Assembly: GCF_047372505.1 (NCBI RefSeq)
Contig: NZ_JBKBEU010000001.1
Location: 3,286,001-3,350,000, forward strand
Reading direction: 5' to 3'
From: Phaeobacter cretensis
Lineage (GTDB): Bacteria > Pseudomonadota > Alphaproteobacteria > Rhodobacterales > Rhodobacteraceae
Length of the DNA: 64,000 nt
Shown: one piece after another, positions 36,048 through 44,118 of the stretch
Position numbering within the stretch: position 1 is the first letter of the stretch
Layout: every line of letters starts with the position of its first letter
The notes under the pieces: model-generated
Database searches by the model: none
Seen by the model: the letters and a program-made list of their open reading frames with translations, nothing else
What the model was told of the DNA's origin: nothing
Position numbers and translations under genes: made by a program

Positions 36048-36401
36048 CTACACCGCGTTGTTGATTGCTTCGACAAGATCATCGGTATCAATGGGTTTCG
36101 CGAAACATGCGACGGCACCCAAAGCCAAGGCATCCTCACGGGACGATTCGGCGCCATGACCACTCACGACGAACATTGCACCCGGATAACCGTCCTGGTT
36201 GAGTTGCCGCAAAAGTTCCAAACCACCGACCATTGGCATTTTCAGATCGGTCACCACCGCATCAAAGGATGTTACTGCGCATTGGCTCAAGGCATCCTCG
36301 ACGGATTCTGCTGCAGCCACATCAATGTCTTCAAGTTCGAGAGCTTCCTGAAGTTCCTCACGCAAAAGAGGCTCATCGTCGACAATCAGAACTAGGGTCA
36401 T
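36048..36401 (-). CDS. Single-domain response regulator (CheY-like)
   Basis: 117 residues, only a receiver. It has acidic VDDEP, phospho-acceptor Asp52 (VVTDLKMPMVGG), Ser in FVVSGHGAES and Lys in CFAKPIDTDDL. ATG 36401 has GGAG 8 bases before it. It lies about 160 bp upstream of the other receiver gene on the same strand, and both resemble receivers that feed a kinase phosphorelay. With no output domain, it must act through protein contacts or pass phosphate on. Confidence 0.9.
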   Translation of the reverse strand: MTLVLIVDDEPLLREELQEALELEDIDVAAAESVEDALSQCAVTSFDAVVTDLKMPMVGGLELLRQLNQDGYPGAMFVVSGHGAESSREDALALGAVACFAKPIDTDDLVEAINNAV

Positions 36402-36872
36402 GAAACTACTCCAATTTAAATGTATCGCAGGATACCACGTCACTTTCGGGCACCTGCAGAGCATTGGGATGGCACAGGCACTCAGATGGTCAGTTAGTCA
36501 AAGTCCGAGGCTTGAACCGCAGCTCGTCACCTCATCGGAAAAGGCATCACTTAGCAGGCGAGGCTCGTCTTGGTCGTCGCATAGGTCAAACTGCTCGCGC
36601 AGATCATACGTGGAGCAGGCAAACCCACTGTGGGACCGCTCCTCCAAAATGGCTCGGACCCATATCGCCTGGGATCAAAGCCTGGGGCAGCTTGCCACGG
36701 ATTGATTAATGAATTCCTCTACCGGTTGTCCGCGGGGCCACGACCCATGAGGCGGATTAGCAAGCGACTATCAATTTATGGAAGGTATGAATGCATAGCC
36801 GTAGGCGCGCTGTAGATCGGCACCTTCGTTAGGGGCTTCCCCAAAAAACGTGCCAGCAAGACCGATGGACCT
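36402..36872. other. Spacer of about 470 bp without a supportable gene
   Basis: Some frames of 60-100 codons run through it on the plus strand but carry no recognisable domain, and their Ser/Arg-rich content looks like non-coding translation. It probably contains the promoter of the receiver gene at 36401 near its left end. The MoxR terminator follows at its right end. Confidence 0.5.
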
Positions 36873-36902
36873 CAAGCAAAAGGCCCGCGAAATAGCGGGC
36901 CT
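36873..36902 (-). terminator. Rho-independent terminator after MoxR gene
   Basis: On the minus strand AGGCCCGC, loop TATTTC, GCGGGCCT (36881-36902), followed by TTTGCTT. It lies 40 bp after the stop of the MoxR gene. Confidence 0.82.
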
Positions 36903-36942
36903 GTCGTGGTCTGTTTTGTTTATCTTTTTACGGGCGGGGGGC

Positions 36943-37782
36943 TCAGCGGCGACCGCGTGCCAAAAAGGCGAGGCGTTCGAACAGATGCACGTCCTGTTCA
37001 TTCTTCAAAAGAGCGCCGTGCAGTTTTGGCAGGGCATCAGCCCCATCGCGTTTCAGATCCTCGGCAGTCAGGTCTTCAGCCAACAGCAGCTTTAGCCAGT
37101 CCAGGACTTCGGATGTTGATGGTTTCTTCTTCAACCCTTGCGTGTCACGAATTTCGTAGAATTGGGTGAGGGCAGTGGTCAGCAAGCTGTCCTTGATGCC
37201 AGGGTGATGCACCTCGACGATCTTGCGCATGGTATCGGCATCGGGGAATTGAATATAGTGGAAGAAGCAGCGGCGCAGAAATGCGTCGGGCAGTTCCTTT
37301 TCATTGTTAGAGGTGATGATCATGATCGGACGTTGCTTGGCGCGGATCGTCTCGCCGGTCTCGTAGACATGGAACTCCATCTTGTCGAGCTCCTGCAACA
37401 GGTCGTTCGGGAACTCGATATCGGCTTTGTCGATCTCATCAATCAGCAGGACGACTTTTTCGTCCGCGTCGAATGCCTCCCAAAGCTTCCCCTTTTTGAT
37501 GTAGTTCCGGACGTCGTGCACCCGCTCATCGCCCAGCTGGCTGTCCCGGAGGCGACTGACTGCATCATATTCATACAGCCCCTGTTGGGCGCGGGTGGTG
37601 GATTTGACGTTCCATTCGATCATCCGCAGACCCAGTGCATCTGCCACCTGCCGCGCCAGTTCGGTTTTGCCCGTTCCTGGCTCTCCCTTGACCAGCAAAG
37701 GACGCTCCAGTGTCACGGCTGCATTGACCGCGATCTTCAGATCCTCTGTCGCGACGTAATCCTTAGTGCCCTGAAACTGCAT
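36943..37782 (-). CDS. MoxR family AAA+ ATPase, second copy
   Basis: 279 residues. Walker A GEPGTGKT is at 33-40, Walker B VVLLIDEIDKADIEFPNDLL near 112-130, sensor 1 MIITSNNEKELPDAFLRRCF near 152-172 with the following FHYIQFPD. This is the short bacterial type that pairs with a CoxE-like VWA protein. The likely partner type is at 18319-19503, but it is separated here by about 17 kb of accessory genes, and a terminator follows directly. AGGAAAG lies before the ATG. Confidence 0.92.
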   Translation of the reverse strand: MQFQGTKDYVATEDLKIAVNAAVTLERPLLVKGEPGTGKTELARQVADALGLRMIEWNVKSTTRAQQGLYEYDAVSRLRDSQLGDERVHDVRNYIKKGKLWEAFDADEKVVLLIDEIDKADIEFPNDLLQELDKMEFHVYETGETIRAKQRPIMIITSNNEKELPDAFLRRCFFHYIQFPDADTMRKIVEVHHPGIKDSLLTTALTQFYEIRDTQGLKKKPSTSEVLDWLKLLLAEDLTAEDLKRDGADALPKLHGALLKNEQDVHLFERLAFLARGRR

Positions 37783-37976
37783 ATCTTTCCTGCCACATTG
37801 CCTCTGTTCAACCCCTGGGGGCGCTCTTATGGAGGTTTTAACCCTTTGTGAGTACTATTGTGTAGTGACAATCGCCTACACAGGGGATAAACGCTGCGGC
37901 ATGCGGGGGGAGCCGCTGAGTTTGTAAACAATACCGAAGGAAGACCGGCAGTATGGGGCAAACCAAAGGTACCGAA

Positions 37977-38399
37977 ATGAAGCAAGAAATGTTTCTGCCG
38001 GACGACTATCGTCCAGCTGAAGATGAAACCTTCATGAATGACCGGCAGCAGGAATATTTTCGTCGCAAGCTACATGACTGGAAGCAGGAACTTCTGGCTG
38101 AAAGCCGCGACACCATCGAAGGGTTGCAAGATAACACTCGCAATATTCCCGATGTCGCCGACCGCGCTAGCGAAGAAACTGATCGCGCGCTGGAACTGCG
38201 CACCCGTGACCGCCAGCGCAAGCTGGTTGCCAAAATTGACTCGGCCATCCGCCGTATCGACGAAGGCGAATACGGGTATTGCGAAGTCACCGGCGAGCCG
38301 ATTTCGCTCAAGCGTCTGGATGCCCGGCCCATCGCCACGATGAGCCTTGAGGCACAGGAACGTCACGAACGGCGCGAAAAAGTTCACCGCGACGACTGA
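37977..38399 (+). CDS. dksA: RNA polymerase-binding transcription factor DksA
   Basis: 140 residues from ATG 37977 (MKQEMFLPDDYRP). An ATG eight codons earlier is possible but less typical. A long coiled coil (about 20-105) carries the tip DVADRASEETDRAL. The zinc-finger region reads YGYCEVTGEPISLKRLDARP, with one cysteine where the classical protein has four, as in other Rhodobacterales. DksA works with ppGpp at RNA polymerase to control rRNA and amino-acid promoters. It is monocistronic with a strong terminator. Confidence 0.94.
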   Translation: MKQEMFLPDDYRPAEDETFMNDRQQEYFRRKLHDWKQELLAESRDTIEGLQDNTRNIPDVADRASEETDRALELRTRDRQRKLVAKIDSAIRRIDEGEYGYCEVTGEPISLKRLDARPIATMSLEAQERHERREKVHRDD

Positions 38400-38426
38400 T
38401 TTTCTTGCAAATCCGAAAAAATACCT

Positions 38427-38460
38427 AACGCCGGGGCCTGTTGCTCCGGCGTTTTTCGTT
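38427..38460 (+). terminator. Rho-independent terminator of dksA
   Basis: AACGCCGG (38427-38434) pairs with CCGGCGTT (38446-38453), followed by TTTCGTTT, 28 bp after the dksA stop. Confidence 0.9.
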
Positions 38461-38519
38461 TATCTGGGGGTGTCGCTTGATCAATCCGGACCGATCAGCG
38501 CACAGACAAGCGGGACAGA

Positions 38520-39746
38520 ATGAGACTGACAGACCGAAAAATCACCATTATCGGCGCTGGCATTGGTGGCCTTGCGGCGGCTCTCGCCTTCAGTCAGCAG
38601 GGCGCAGAGGTCACCGTTTTGGAACAAGCCGAGGCGATTGCAGAAGTGGGCGCCGGTCTCCAGATCAGCCCAAACGGTGTTGCTGTCCTTCGCGCGCTGG
38701 GATTGGCGGATGATCTTGCCTGGAGCGCACCGCGCGCCCGGGCTGTCGTCCTGCGCAGTCACCGACGGGGCCGCGAAGTGGTGCGTCTGGATTTGGACCA
38801 ATATGCGCCGGGGCAGAATTTCTACTTTGTTCACCGAGCAGATCTGATCAACCTGCTTGCCGACGCGGCGCGCAAGAGCGGCGTCAAAGTGCGGTTGCTA
38901 CAGAAGGTCGACCGTATCACCAGCGGCGCGCGTCCGGTGGTGCATCTCGCCAATGGGGCGCAATGTGGTGGTGATCTTGTGATTGGTGCTGACGGGTTGC
39001 GCTCCAAGGCGCGCGCGGCGCTGAATGGCGTCGCAAAGCCGCGCTTCACTGGGCAGGTGGCGTGGCGTGCCACGGTTGCCAACCTGCACAACCATCCGGT
39101 CGAGGCACAGGTCTTCATGGGGCCAGGTCGGCATCTGGTGACATATCCACTGCGTGACAGCAGCCTGATGAACATCGTCGCCGTACAGGAACGCAAGACC
39201 TGGGCCGATGAAGGATGGCACCACGCGGACGAGCCTGAAAATCTGCGGGCCGCTTTCCAGGGGTTTGGTGGCACCGCCCGAAATCTATTGGCGCAGGTCG
39301 ATCAGGTGGCGCTTTGGGGGCTGTTCCGGCACCCAGTTGCAGAGATCTGGTATCAAGGAGCATTGACGATTATGGGCGATGCGGCACATCCAACTCTGCC
39401 GTTTATGGCGCAGGGGGCCAACCTCGCGCTGGAGGACGCCTGGGTGCTGGTTGATGCGCTACGCACGGCTGCAAGTACTGAGGACGGCCTCGCCGCCTAT
39501 CAGGCCCGCCGTAGTGACCGTGCCACAAAAGTGGTCGATGCGGCCACGGGTAACGCCTGGAAATACCATCTGCGTCAGCCGCTTGCCTGGCCCGCTCACC
39601 AGATCATGCGGCTTGGCGGCCGCCTCGCTCCTCAGCGTATGGTCCAGCAGTTCGATTGGATCTATGGCCACGACGTCACCGATGGCACGCCTGCTCCAGC
39701 TGAAAACGACCCCGGCGCCGGCGGTTCACTCACGACGCTGGCCTGA
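38520..39746 (+). CDS. FAD-dependent monooxygenase (salicylate hydroxylase-like)
   Basis: 408 residues. The N-terminal dinucleotide-binding motif ITIIGAGIGGLAAALAFSQQ lies at 8-27, the DG motif DLVIGADGLRSKAR near 150-163, and GDAAHPTLPFMAQGANLALED near 285-305 binds the FAD ribityl chain. This is the group A flavoprotein hydroxylase fold (salicylate 1-hydroxylase, 3-hydroxybenzoate 6-hydroxylase and relatives). Substrate unknown: no aromatic-ring cleavage genes are adjacent. It follows dksA but has a terminator before it, so it is likely transcribed alone. Confidence 0.9.
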   Translation: MRLTDRKITIIGAGIGGLAAALAFSQQGAEVTVLEQAEAIAEVGAGLQISPNGVAVLRALGLADDLAWSAPRARAVVLRSHRRGREVVRLDLDQYAPGQNFYFVHRADLINLLADAARKSGVKVRLLQKVDRITSGARPVVHLANGAQCGGDLVIGADGLRSKARAALNGVAKPRFTGQVAWRATVANLHNHPVEAQVFMGPGRHLVTYPLRDSSLMNIVAVQERKTWADEGWHHADEPENLRAAFQGFGGTARNLLAQVDQVALWGLFRHPVAEIWYQGALTIMGDAAHPTLPFMAQGANLALEDAWVLVDALRTAASTEDGLAAYQARRSDRATKVVDAATGNAWKYHLRQPLAWPAHQIMRLGGRLAPQRMVQQFDWIYGHDVTDGTPAPAENDPGAGGSLTTLA

Positions 39747-40257
39747 GATGTCGCACTAGAGGCGGCAGTCAAATCAAAATGTGATTGAGTACTGTATGGA
39801 GAGAGCGTGAGAACGGCCGCATGCAGTTGCTAAAACGGCCTCGTCTTAAGCACAACCGGGTTGCTCGATGGTCGCTTCGAACTCATATTCTCGGATACTG
39901 CACAATTCACGAACGGCGGCTTAGGCCCGAAGTGTGAATTCGGTTTCTCTGCTGTCTGCCGTCTCTGCGTGGAAAATGCTGCGCCAGCGTGAAATTTGAT
40001 GCTGCCGCGCAGCGTAAATAGCGACCATTTTTGTAGGCCACAGTAAGTAAATCACCCTGAATTCACTGGCCGCAGAACAAAACGTCTTTTCAACGTTTGC
40101 TGTAAAGGGGCAGTTATAGAATGCGGATTGGATACGATGTAGTTAGTAAAACGTAGATGCAAACAGACTCCAAAGAACGAGCGAAGCTCCAATAATTTGT
40201 ATTTGCAGGAGGTTTCTCTTGAGTTCATATGCATCCACAACGCTCGGACATTCAATG
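39747..40257. other. Spacer of about 510 bp, degenerate non-coding sequence
   Basis: No convincing gene. Inverted repeat AATTCAC (39904-39910) and GTGAATT (39934-39940). The stretch around 39870-40010 resembles degenerate spacer sequence that I remember from roseobacter genomes; this is recollection, not a search. It marks the left edge of the catabolic operon. Confidence 0.4.
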
Positions 40258-40656
40258 CTACCCAAGCGGCTTATACACCACAGCATCTATTTCGACTTTG
40301 GCGTCAACCATGATTTGGGAACGAACGGTTGAACGCGCAGGCCCTCCATTTGGGAAGTAGCTGGCATAGACCCTGTTGAAGGTCCAGAAATCGCGTGGAT
40401 CATCCAGCCAGACCCCTACCTTTGCGATGTCTTCTAAGGTGCAATCCGCTAAGGCCAGTGCGGCAATTAGGTTCTCCATTGTTTTTCGAGTTTGGCTCTC
40501 GATGCCTCCTGCTTCGATCTCGCCATTTTCTTTCATGGCGACTTGCCCAGAAATAAAGACAAAATCTCCCGCTCTTACTGCTGGTGCGAATGGCAGTGCC
40601 TGCCCGCCTGCGCCTGTACGGTCGTCGCCAAGGCGAATGATATTTTTGCTGCTCAT
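40258..40656 (-). CDS. RidA family enamine/imine deaminase
   Basis: 132 residues from ATG 40656 (AGGA upstream). FVFISGQVAMKENGEI near 32-47 and RSTVRSQIMVDAKVEIDAVV near 108-127 fit the YjgF/RidA fold, with the substrate-binding arginine at Arg108 and the conserved acidic residue near 122. RidA-type proteins hydrolyse reactive enamines/imines released by PLP-dependent dehydratases. As last gene of an operon that contains a PLP enzyme of the D-threonine-aldolase fold, it probably clears that enzyme's intermediate. Confidence 0.9.
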   Translation of the reverse strand: MSSKNIIRLGDDRTGAGGQALPFAPAVRAGDFVFISGQVAMKENGEIEAGGIESQTRKTMENLIAALALADCTLEDIAKVGVWLDDPRDFWTFNRVYASYFPNGGPARSTVRSQIMVDAKVEIDAVVYKPLG

Positions 40657-40669
40657 GTTGAGTTTCCTT

Positions 40670-41563
40670 TTAGGTGAGTGAAGATTTGAAGGGGATCGGA
40701 TCAACAGCGCCGAAGCCGGTTGTCGACAAGGCCGCGCCGCGATTGGCTTGCTCTGCTGCCTTGATGATGTTGCCGTGTTCCATGTAGTTGGCGAGGAATA
40801 TTCCGTTGAAGCAGTCACCAGCACCGGTCGCATCTTTTGCGACGACATCTTCGCCGGGAATAGTGGCCACGCGACCATTCTCTGAAACCACGACACCATC
40901 GGAGCCAAGCGTTAGGGCGACGATTTTGGCTCCGAGCTCGTGATAGAAAGTCACAATCTCATCTGGGCTGTTCAGTCCGGTCAGTTTCCGGGCGTCGTCC
41001 AGACCCGGCAAAGCTATATCGCAGTGACGCATCAGGTCATGCGTTACGTCTCTGGCCTTGTCCAAAGACCAGAGCGCAGTTCGAAGGTTTGGGTCAAATG
41101 CAATCGTCACATCGGCACTTCGTGCCACAGCTGTTGCGTGAAATACGGCCTCACTCAGGCTTTCGCTGACACCAAGTCCTATGCCGGATGAATAGAATAT
41201 CTTTGCTTTGGAAATCGCTGAGTTGGGGAGGTCTCGCGCCGTCATCTGGCTCGCTGCAGAACCTTTGCGGCGATACCTGAAGTGATGTTCGTCATTGTGA
41301 TGGAAAACAAAGTAGACCCCGGTGTCCTGCCCTGGCACGATCGCAACATGTTTTGCACAAACAGTCTCGCGCGCCCAAAGGCTGCAAAGTTCTTTGCCGA
41401 ATTGATCGTCGCCAACCCGTGAGATTATTCCGGATTTGACCCCTTGCCGCGCGGCTGCGATAGCGACGTTGGAGATATCACCACCAAAGCCGGACTTGAA
41501 GGACCCGTCGGGTTGGGCATTCAGCTCAAACAGGGGTTCACCGAGGCAAAGAAGATCAAACAC
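40670..41563 (-). CDS. PfkB family sugar kinase (2-keto-3-deoxygluconate kinase-like)
   Basis: 297 residues. FGGDISNVAIAAARQGVKSG near 26-45 and ISRVGDDQFG are the N-terminal ribokinase-family signature. DATGAGDCFNGIFLANYMEHG near 246-266 carries the catalytic Asp and the anion hole. GTG start overlaps dgoA by 8 bp. Its position next to dgoA and dgoK points to 2-keto-3-deoxygluconate as substrate (kdgK role), but a ribokinase-like specificity cannot be excluded. The operon thus holds two unrelated sugar-acid kinases. Confidence 0.85.
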   Translation of the reverse strand: MFDLLCLGEPLFELNAQPDGSFKSGFGGDISNVAIAAARQGVKSGIISRVGDDQFGKELCSLWARETVCAKHVAIVPGQDTGVYFVFHHNDEHHFRYRRKGSAASQMTARDLPNSAISKAKIFYSSGIGLGVSESLSEAVFHATAVARSADVTIAFDPNLRTALWSLDKARDVTHDLMRHCDIALPGLDDARKLTGLNSPDEIVTFYHELGAKIVALTLGSDGVVVSENGRVATIPGEDVVAKDATGAGDCFNGIFLANYMEHGNIIKAAEQANRGAALSTTGFGAVDPIPFKSSLT

Positions 41564-42191
41564 GCTGCGTCCGATACTTTAAATAGGCGTTAGCTAAAGC
41601 GGTTGCCTTGGCACCGACCTGAGCGGGGGTATCCCCTGGTCGATAAAGCCAACTGCCGACACCAATCATCTGCGTGCCACTGTTCAACCATTCGCCGAGA
41701 TTGCCCGCATTGGTGCCACCGGTCGCAACGATTTCGACGTTTTCGGGAAGTACAGCACGCCAGGCTCGAATGGCTGCAGGCCCACACAGATCCGCTGGAA
41801 AATACTTGAGGATGTCGGCACCAGCTTTTAGGGCAGCGAATGCCTCGCTCGGCGTGAAGACCCCGGGACAAGATACCATGCCGGCAGCTTTGGTGGCTTT
41901 CACAACATCAGAGCAATAATTGGGAGACACTACGAGCTCACAGCCAATCATACTTAGATGCGCAACTTCGTCACAAGTTAATACCGTTCCCGCTCCAACA
42001 AACGCAGTGCCCTTTAGCGTTCGTTTGAGCAGCGAAATGGATGCAAACGCATCAGGCGAGTTTAGAGGCACCTCAATTTTTGTGATGCCGTGCGCAATCA
42101 ACACTTCGGCAATTGGCAAAACCTCGTCTGGGTGAATACCACGCAGAATGGCTAATACAGGAAGGGTCAATTTGGGGTTGTTTGTCGTCAT
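41556..42191 (-). CDS. dgoA: 2-dehydro-3-deoxy-6-phosphogalactonate/gluconate aldolase
   Basis: 211 residues. Class I aldolase of the KDPG/KDPGal family: LPVLAILRGIHPDEVLPIAE near the N-terminus, FVGAGTVLTCDEV, Schiff-base lysine in ILKYFPADLCGP near 127-138, and VEIVATGGTNAGNLGEWLNSG near 150-170. The last stretch is typical of DgoA more than Eda. It would split the phosphorylated 2-keto-3-deoxy sugar acid into pyruvate and glyceraldehyde 3-phosphate. It overlaps dgoK by 4 bp and the PfkB kinase gene by 8 bp. Confidence 0.9.
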   Translation of the reverse strand: MTTNNPKLTLPVLAILRGIHPDEVLPIAEVLIAHGITKIEVPLNSPDAFASISLLKRTLKGTAFVGAGTVLTCDEVAHLSMIGCELVVSPNYCSDVVKATKAAGMVSCPGVFTPSEAFAALKAGADILKYFPADLCGPAAIRAWRAVLPENVEIVATGGTNAGNLGEWLNSGTQMIGVGSWLYRPGDTPAQVGAKATALANAYLKYRTQRV

Positions 42192-43066
42192 GCTGCGACT
42201 TTCTCAAGAATTTTCAGTGCAAAAAACAAGGCGTGCGTGGTGCATCGCTCCGCCGAAACGAGAGTGAATTCGCACTTCAAAGACGTAAGCGCGGTTGCGT
42301 AGAGCTCGCGCAGCCTGCCATCCGCGATGAGTGTTACCGAACCGCCAGCAGGCTTCGCAGCAAAAACCTCGCTTCCGATTAAACAACCCGACATAAACCA
42401 AGTGCTTTGTTGGGGCGTCAGGTCTTCACAAAGCACCCTGCTGCGCGTCTGAAACAACGCACTTAATAAGGGCGTATCGATCGCCGTTTGGACGCCAATC
42501 TTAAAGCTGTCCCAATCTGGTACCCCGTCTTCCGACAGCGCACCGTAGATCGCATGTTGCTGTGATAGGGAAAAAAGCTCACCTGTCACAAACGTCTTGA
42601 ATTCCGTGATTTTTTGATCTTCGACGTTTGCCCATTTTGAATGGGTTCCCGGTAAACAAAACCAGCCGCTGTGCCCCAATAGGGCCGCACCGCAGATTTG
42701 TGTTTCCTCGCCCCGCATCACGTCAGGTGCAGGAGAAGACGTGGAAACGCCGGGCAGGATATACATCTCTTGGTTTGGCCCCGAAAATGGTTGCGCGACT
42801 ACATCGTTCAATGCACGCGGGGTCCGGACATATGGAACTTCTTGCCACCCCCCGCGTGCGCCAACCATGCCGCAGGCAACTACGGGTAAATATTGGAAGG
42901 CAGCCAATGGCCGCACCAACTCTTCAAAACATCTTTCGAAGCCTTTTTGCTTCGCCTCCGAGAAATCAATTTGAGCAGTGCTTTCTGCAAGTATCTCGCC
43001 GCCATCACCAAAGACCCACGCGCGCGCATTGCTCGATCCCCAATCGACACCGATCCCGCGAGTCAC
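42188..43066 (-). CDS. dgoK: 2-dehydro-3-deoxygalactonokinase
   Basis: 292 residues. GIGVDWGSSNARAWVFGDGG is the N-terminal phosphate-binding loop of the DgoK family. MVGARGGWQEVPYVRTP near 67-83, then DVMRGEETQICG and LPGTHSKWANVED complete the family signature. It phosphorylates 2-keto-3-deoxygalactonate. Overlaps of 4 bp with genes on both sides show tight translational coupling. Confidence 0.92.
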   Translation of the reverse strand: MTRGIGVDWGSSNARAWVFGDGGEILAESTAQIDFSEAKQKGFERCFEELVRPLAAFQYLPVVACGMVGARGGWQEVPYVRTPRALNDVVAQPFSGPNQEMYILPGVSTSSPAPDVMRGEETQICGAALLGHSGWFCLPGTHSKWANVEDQKITEFKTFVTGELFSLSQQHAIYGALSEDGVPDWDSFKIGVQTAIDTPLLSALFQTRSRVLCEDLTPQQSTWFMSGCLIGSEVFAAKPAGGSVTLIADGRLRELYATALTSLKCEFTLVSAERCTTHALFFALKILEKVAA

Positions 43067-44118
43067 CAGACTTTACCGCGCGCAGTTACTGTGCTCGGAC
43101 GGAGAACTTTGCGCCCCCTGGTAAGCTGTACCTTGTCAAACAAATTTGACACGACACACACGTGATTGGGAATGATCCTTACGCGATCCCCAACACTAAG
43201 ATTGATAGTGTCAGCCGTGAGAACGCCGTGCTCCTCGGACAGGCCTGCAACCTTGATGTCGGGGCGTCCGATGACATAGCCGTGCCCATCAAGGCCAAGC
43301 AGGTCTGACGTCAAAGCTTTCGAGCCCGCATCAATCACAGCCCGACTGCTCGTCGGAACAGATACGACTGTTGCCAATACGCTGAGTGCACAATCTTCCC
43401 AGTTGCAAGTGCCGCGCGCCTGTAACGAGCGATCATTATAGACATAGGTGCCAATGCGGTACTCGGTGGCCACGGGCACATCCTGCGCCTGCCACATACC
43501 TGGTGATCCCCCATTTGAGACTACGGGAACATCGATGCCAAGTGCTTCAATCCCCTCTTTTGCCTCGGTTATCCAAGCCTGAACATCGGCTTCTTTATCT
43601 GTCGGAGGGTAGGTCATGAGGCCACCGAATGTGATCCCAGTTTTGCCAGAAACATATCTGGCCATCTCAATGGCTGCCTGAGGGGACGAAACGCCACAGC
43701 GTTCGGCGCCCGTATCGCATTCGATCAAAACTGTAAGCGGTGTGGAAGCGCTAGAAAACGTCTCGGACAACCCGTCGATCGTGGTCGCATTGTCGGCCAC
43801 AACACTTAGCTTTGTTTTCTCTGCGAGTGTTCGCAAGCGGGCCAGTTTTTCTGATCCGATGATATTAAATGTTATCAGAATATCGTCGATGCCACCCTCC
43901 GATATCATAGCCTCGGCTTCACTGATTTTCTGACAGGTGATACCAATTGCTCCGGCTTCGATCTGGCGCTTCGCCAAAAACGGCAATTTATGCGTCTTGA
44001 TATGTGGGCGCAGGTTCAACCCATGCTTGCTGCAATGCGCTTGAAATCGGTCAATATTTGCCTCTGCAATATTGAGATCCACAAGCACGGCGGGGGTGTC
44101 GATCTGTGAATACGTCAC
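43063..44118 (-). CDS. D-threonine aldolase/D-serine dehydratase-fold PLP enzyme (candidate amino-sugar-acid ammonia lyase)
   Basis: 351 residues from a GTG at 44118, which overlaps the M81 stop (GTGA) and has GGAG 5 bases upstream. The alanine-racemase-like barrel carries the PLP lysine in LRPHIKTHK (Lys41). GGSPGMW near 220 binds PLP phosphate. The C-terminal domain ends IIPNHVCVVSNLFDKV, with the His-x-Cys metal site of D-serine dehydratase/D-threonine aldolase. Next to dgoK, dgoA and ridA, the most sensible job is ammonia elimination from an amino sugar acid to a 2-keto-3-deoxy acid. Aldolase activity on a D-3-hydroxyamino acid is the alternative. Confidence 0.87.
   Translation of the reverse strand: MTYSQIDTPAVLVDLNIAEANIDRFQAHCSKHGLNLRPHIKTHKLPFLAKRQIEAGAIGITCQKISEAEAMISEGGIDDILITFNIIGSEKLARLRTLAEKTKLSVVADNATTIDGLSETFSSASTPLTVLIECDTGAERCGVSSPQAAIEMARYVSGKTGITFGGLMTYPPTDKEADVQAWITEAKEGIEALGIDVPVVSNGGSPGMWQAQDVPVATEYRIGTYVYNDRSLQARGTCNWEDCALSVLATVVSVPTSSRAVIDAGSKALTSDLLGLDGHGYVIGRPDIKVAGLSEEHGVLTADTINLSVGDRVRIIPNHVCVVSNLFDKVQLTRGRKVLRPSTVTARGKVW

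Noticed and set aside
36400..36709. Two overlapping 80-100-codon frames on the plus strand
   Set aside because: Ser/Arg-rich, no domain, overlap each other and the promoter region of the receiver gene.
40052..40255. 67-codon minus-strand frame after ridA
   Set aside because: No domain and odd composition; located in the degenerate spacer.
40258..44118. Beta-hydroxyaspartate cycle
   Set aside because: The PLP enzyme shares its fold with beta-hydroxyaspartate aldolase, but the other cycle enzymes are absent and sugar-acid kinases and aldolase are present.
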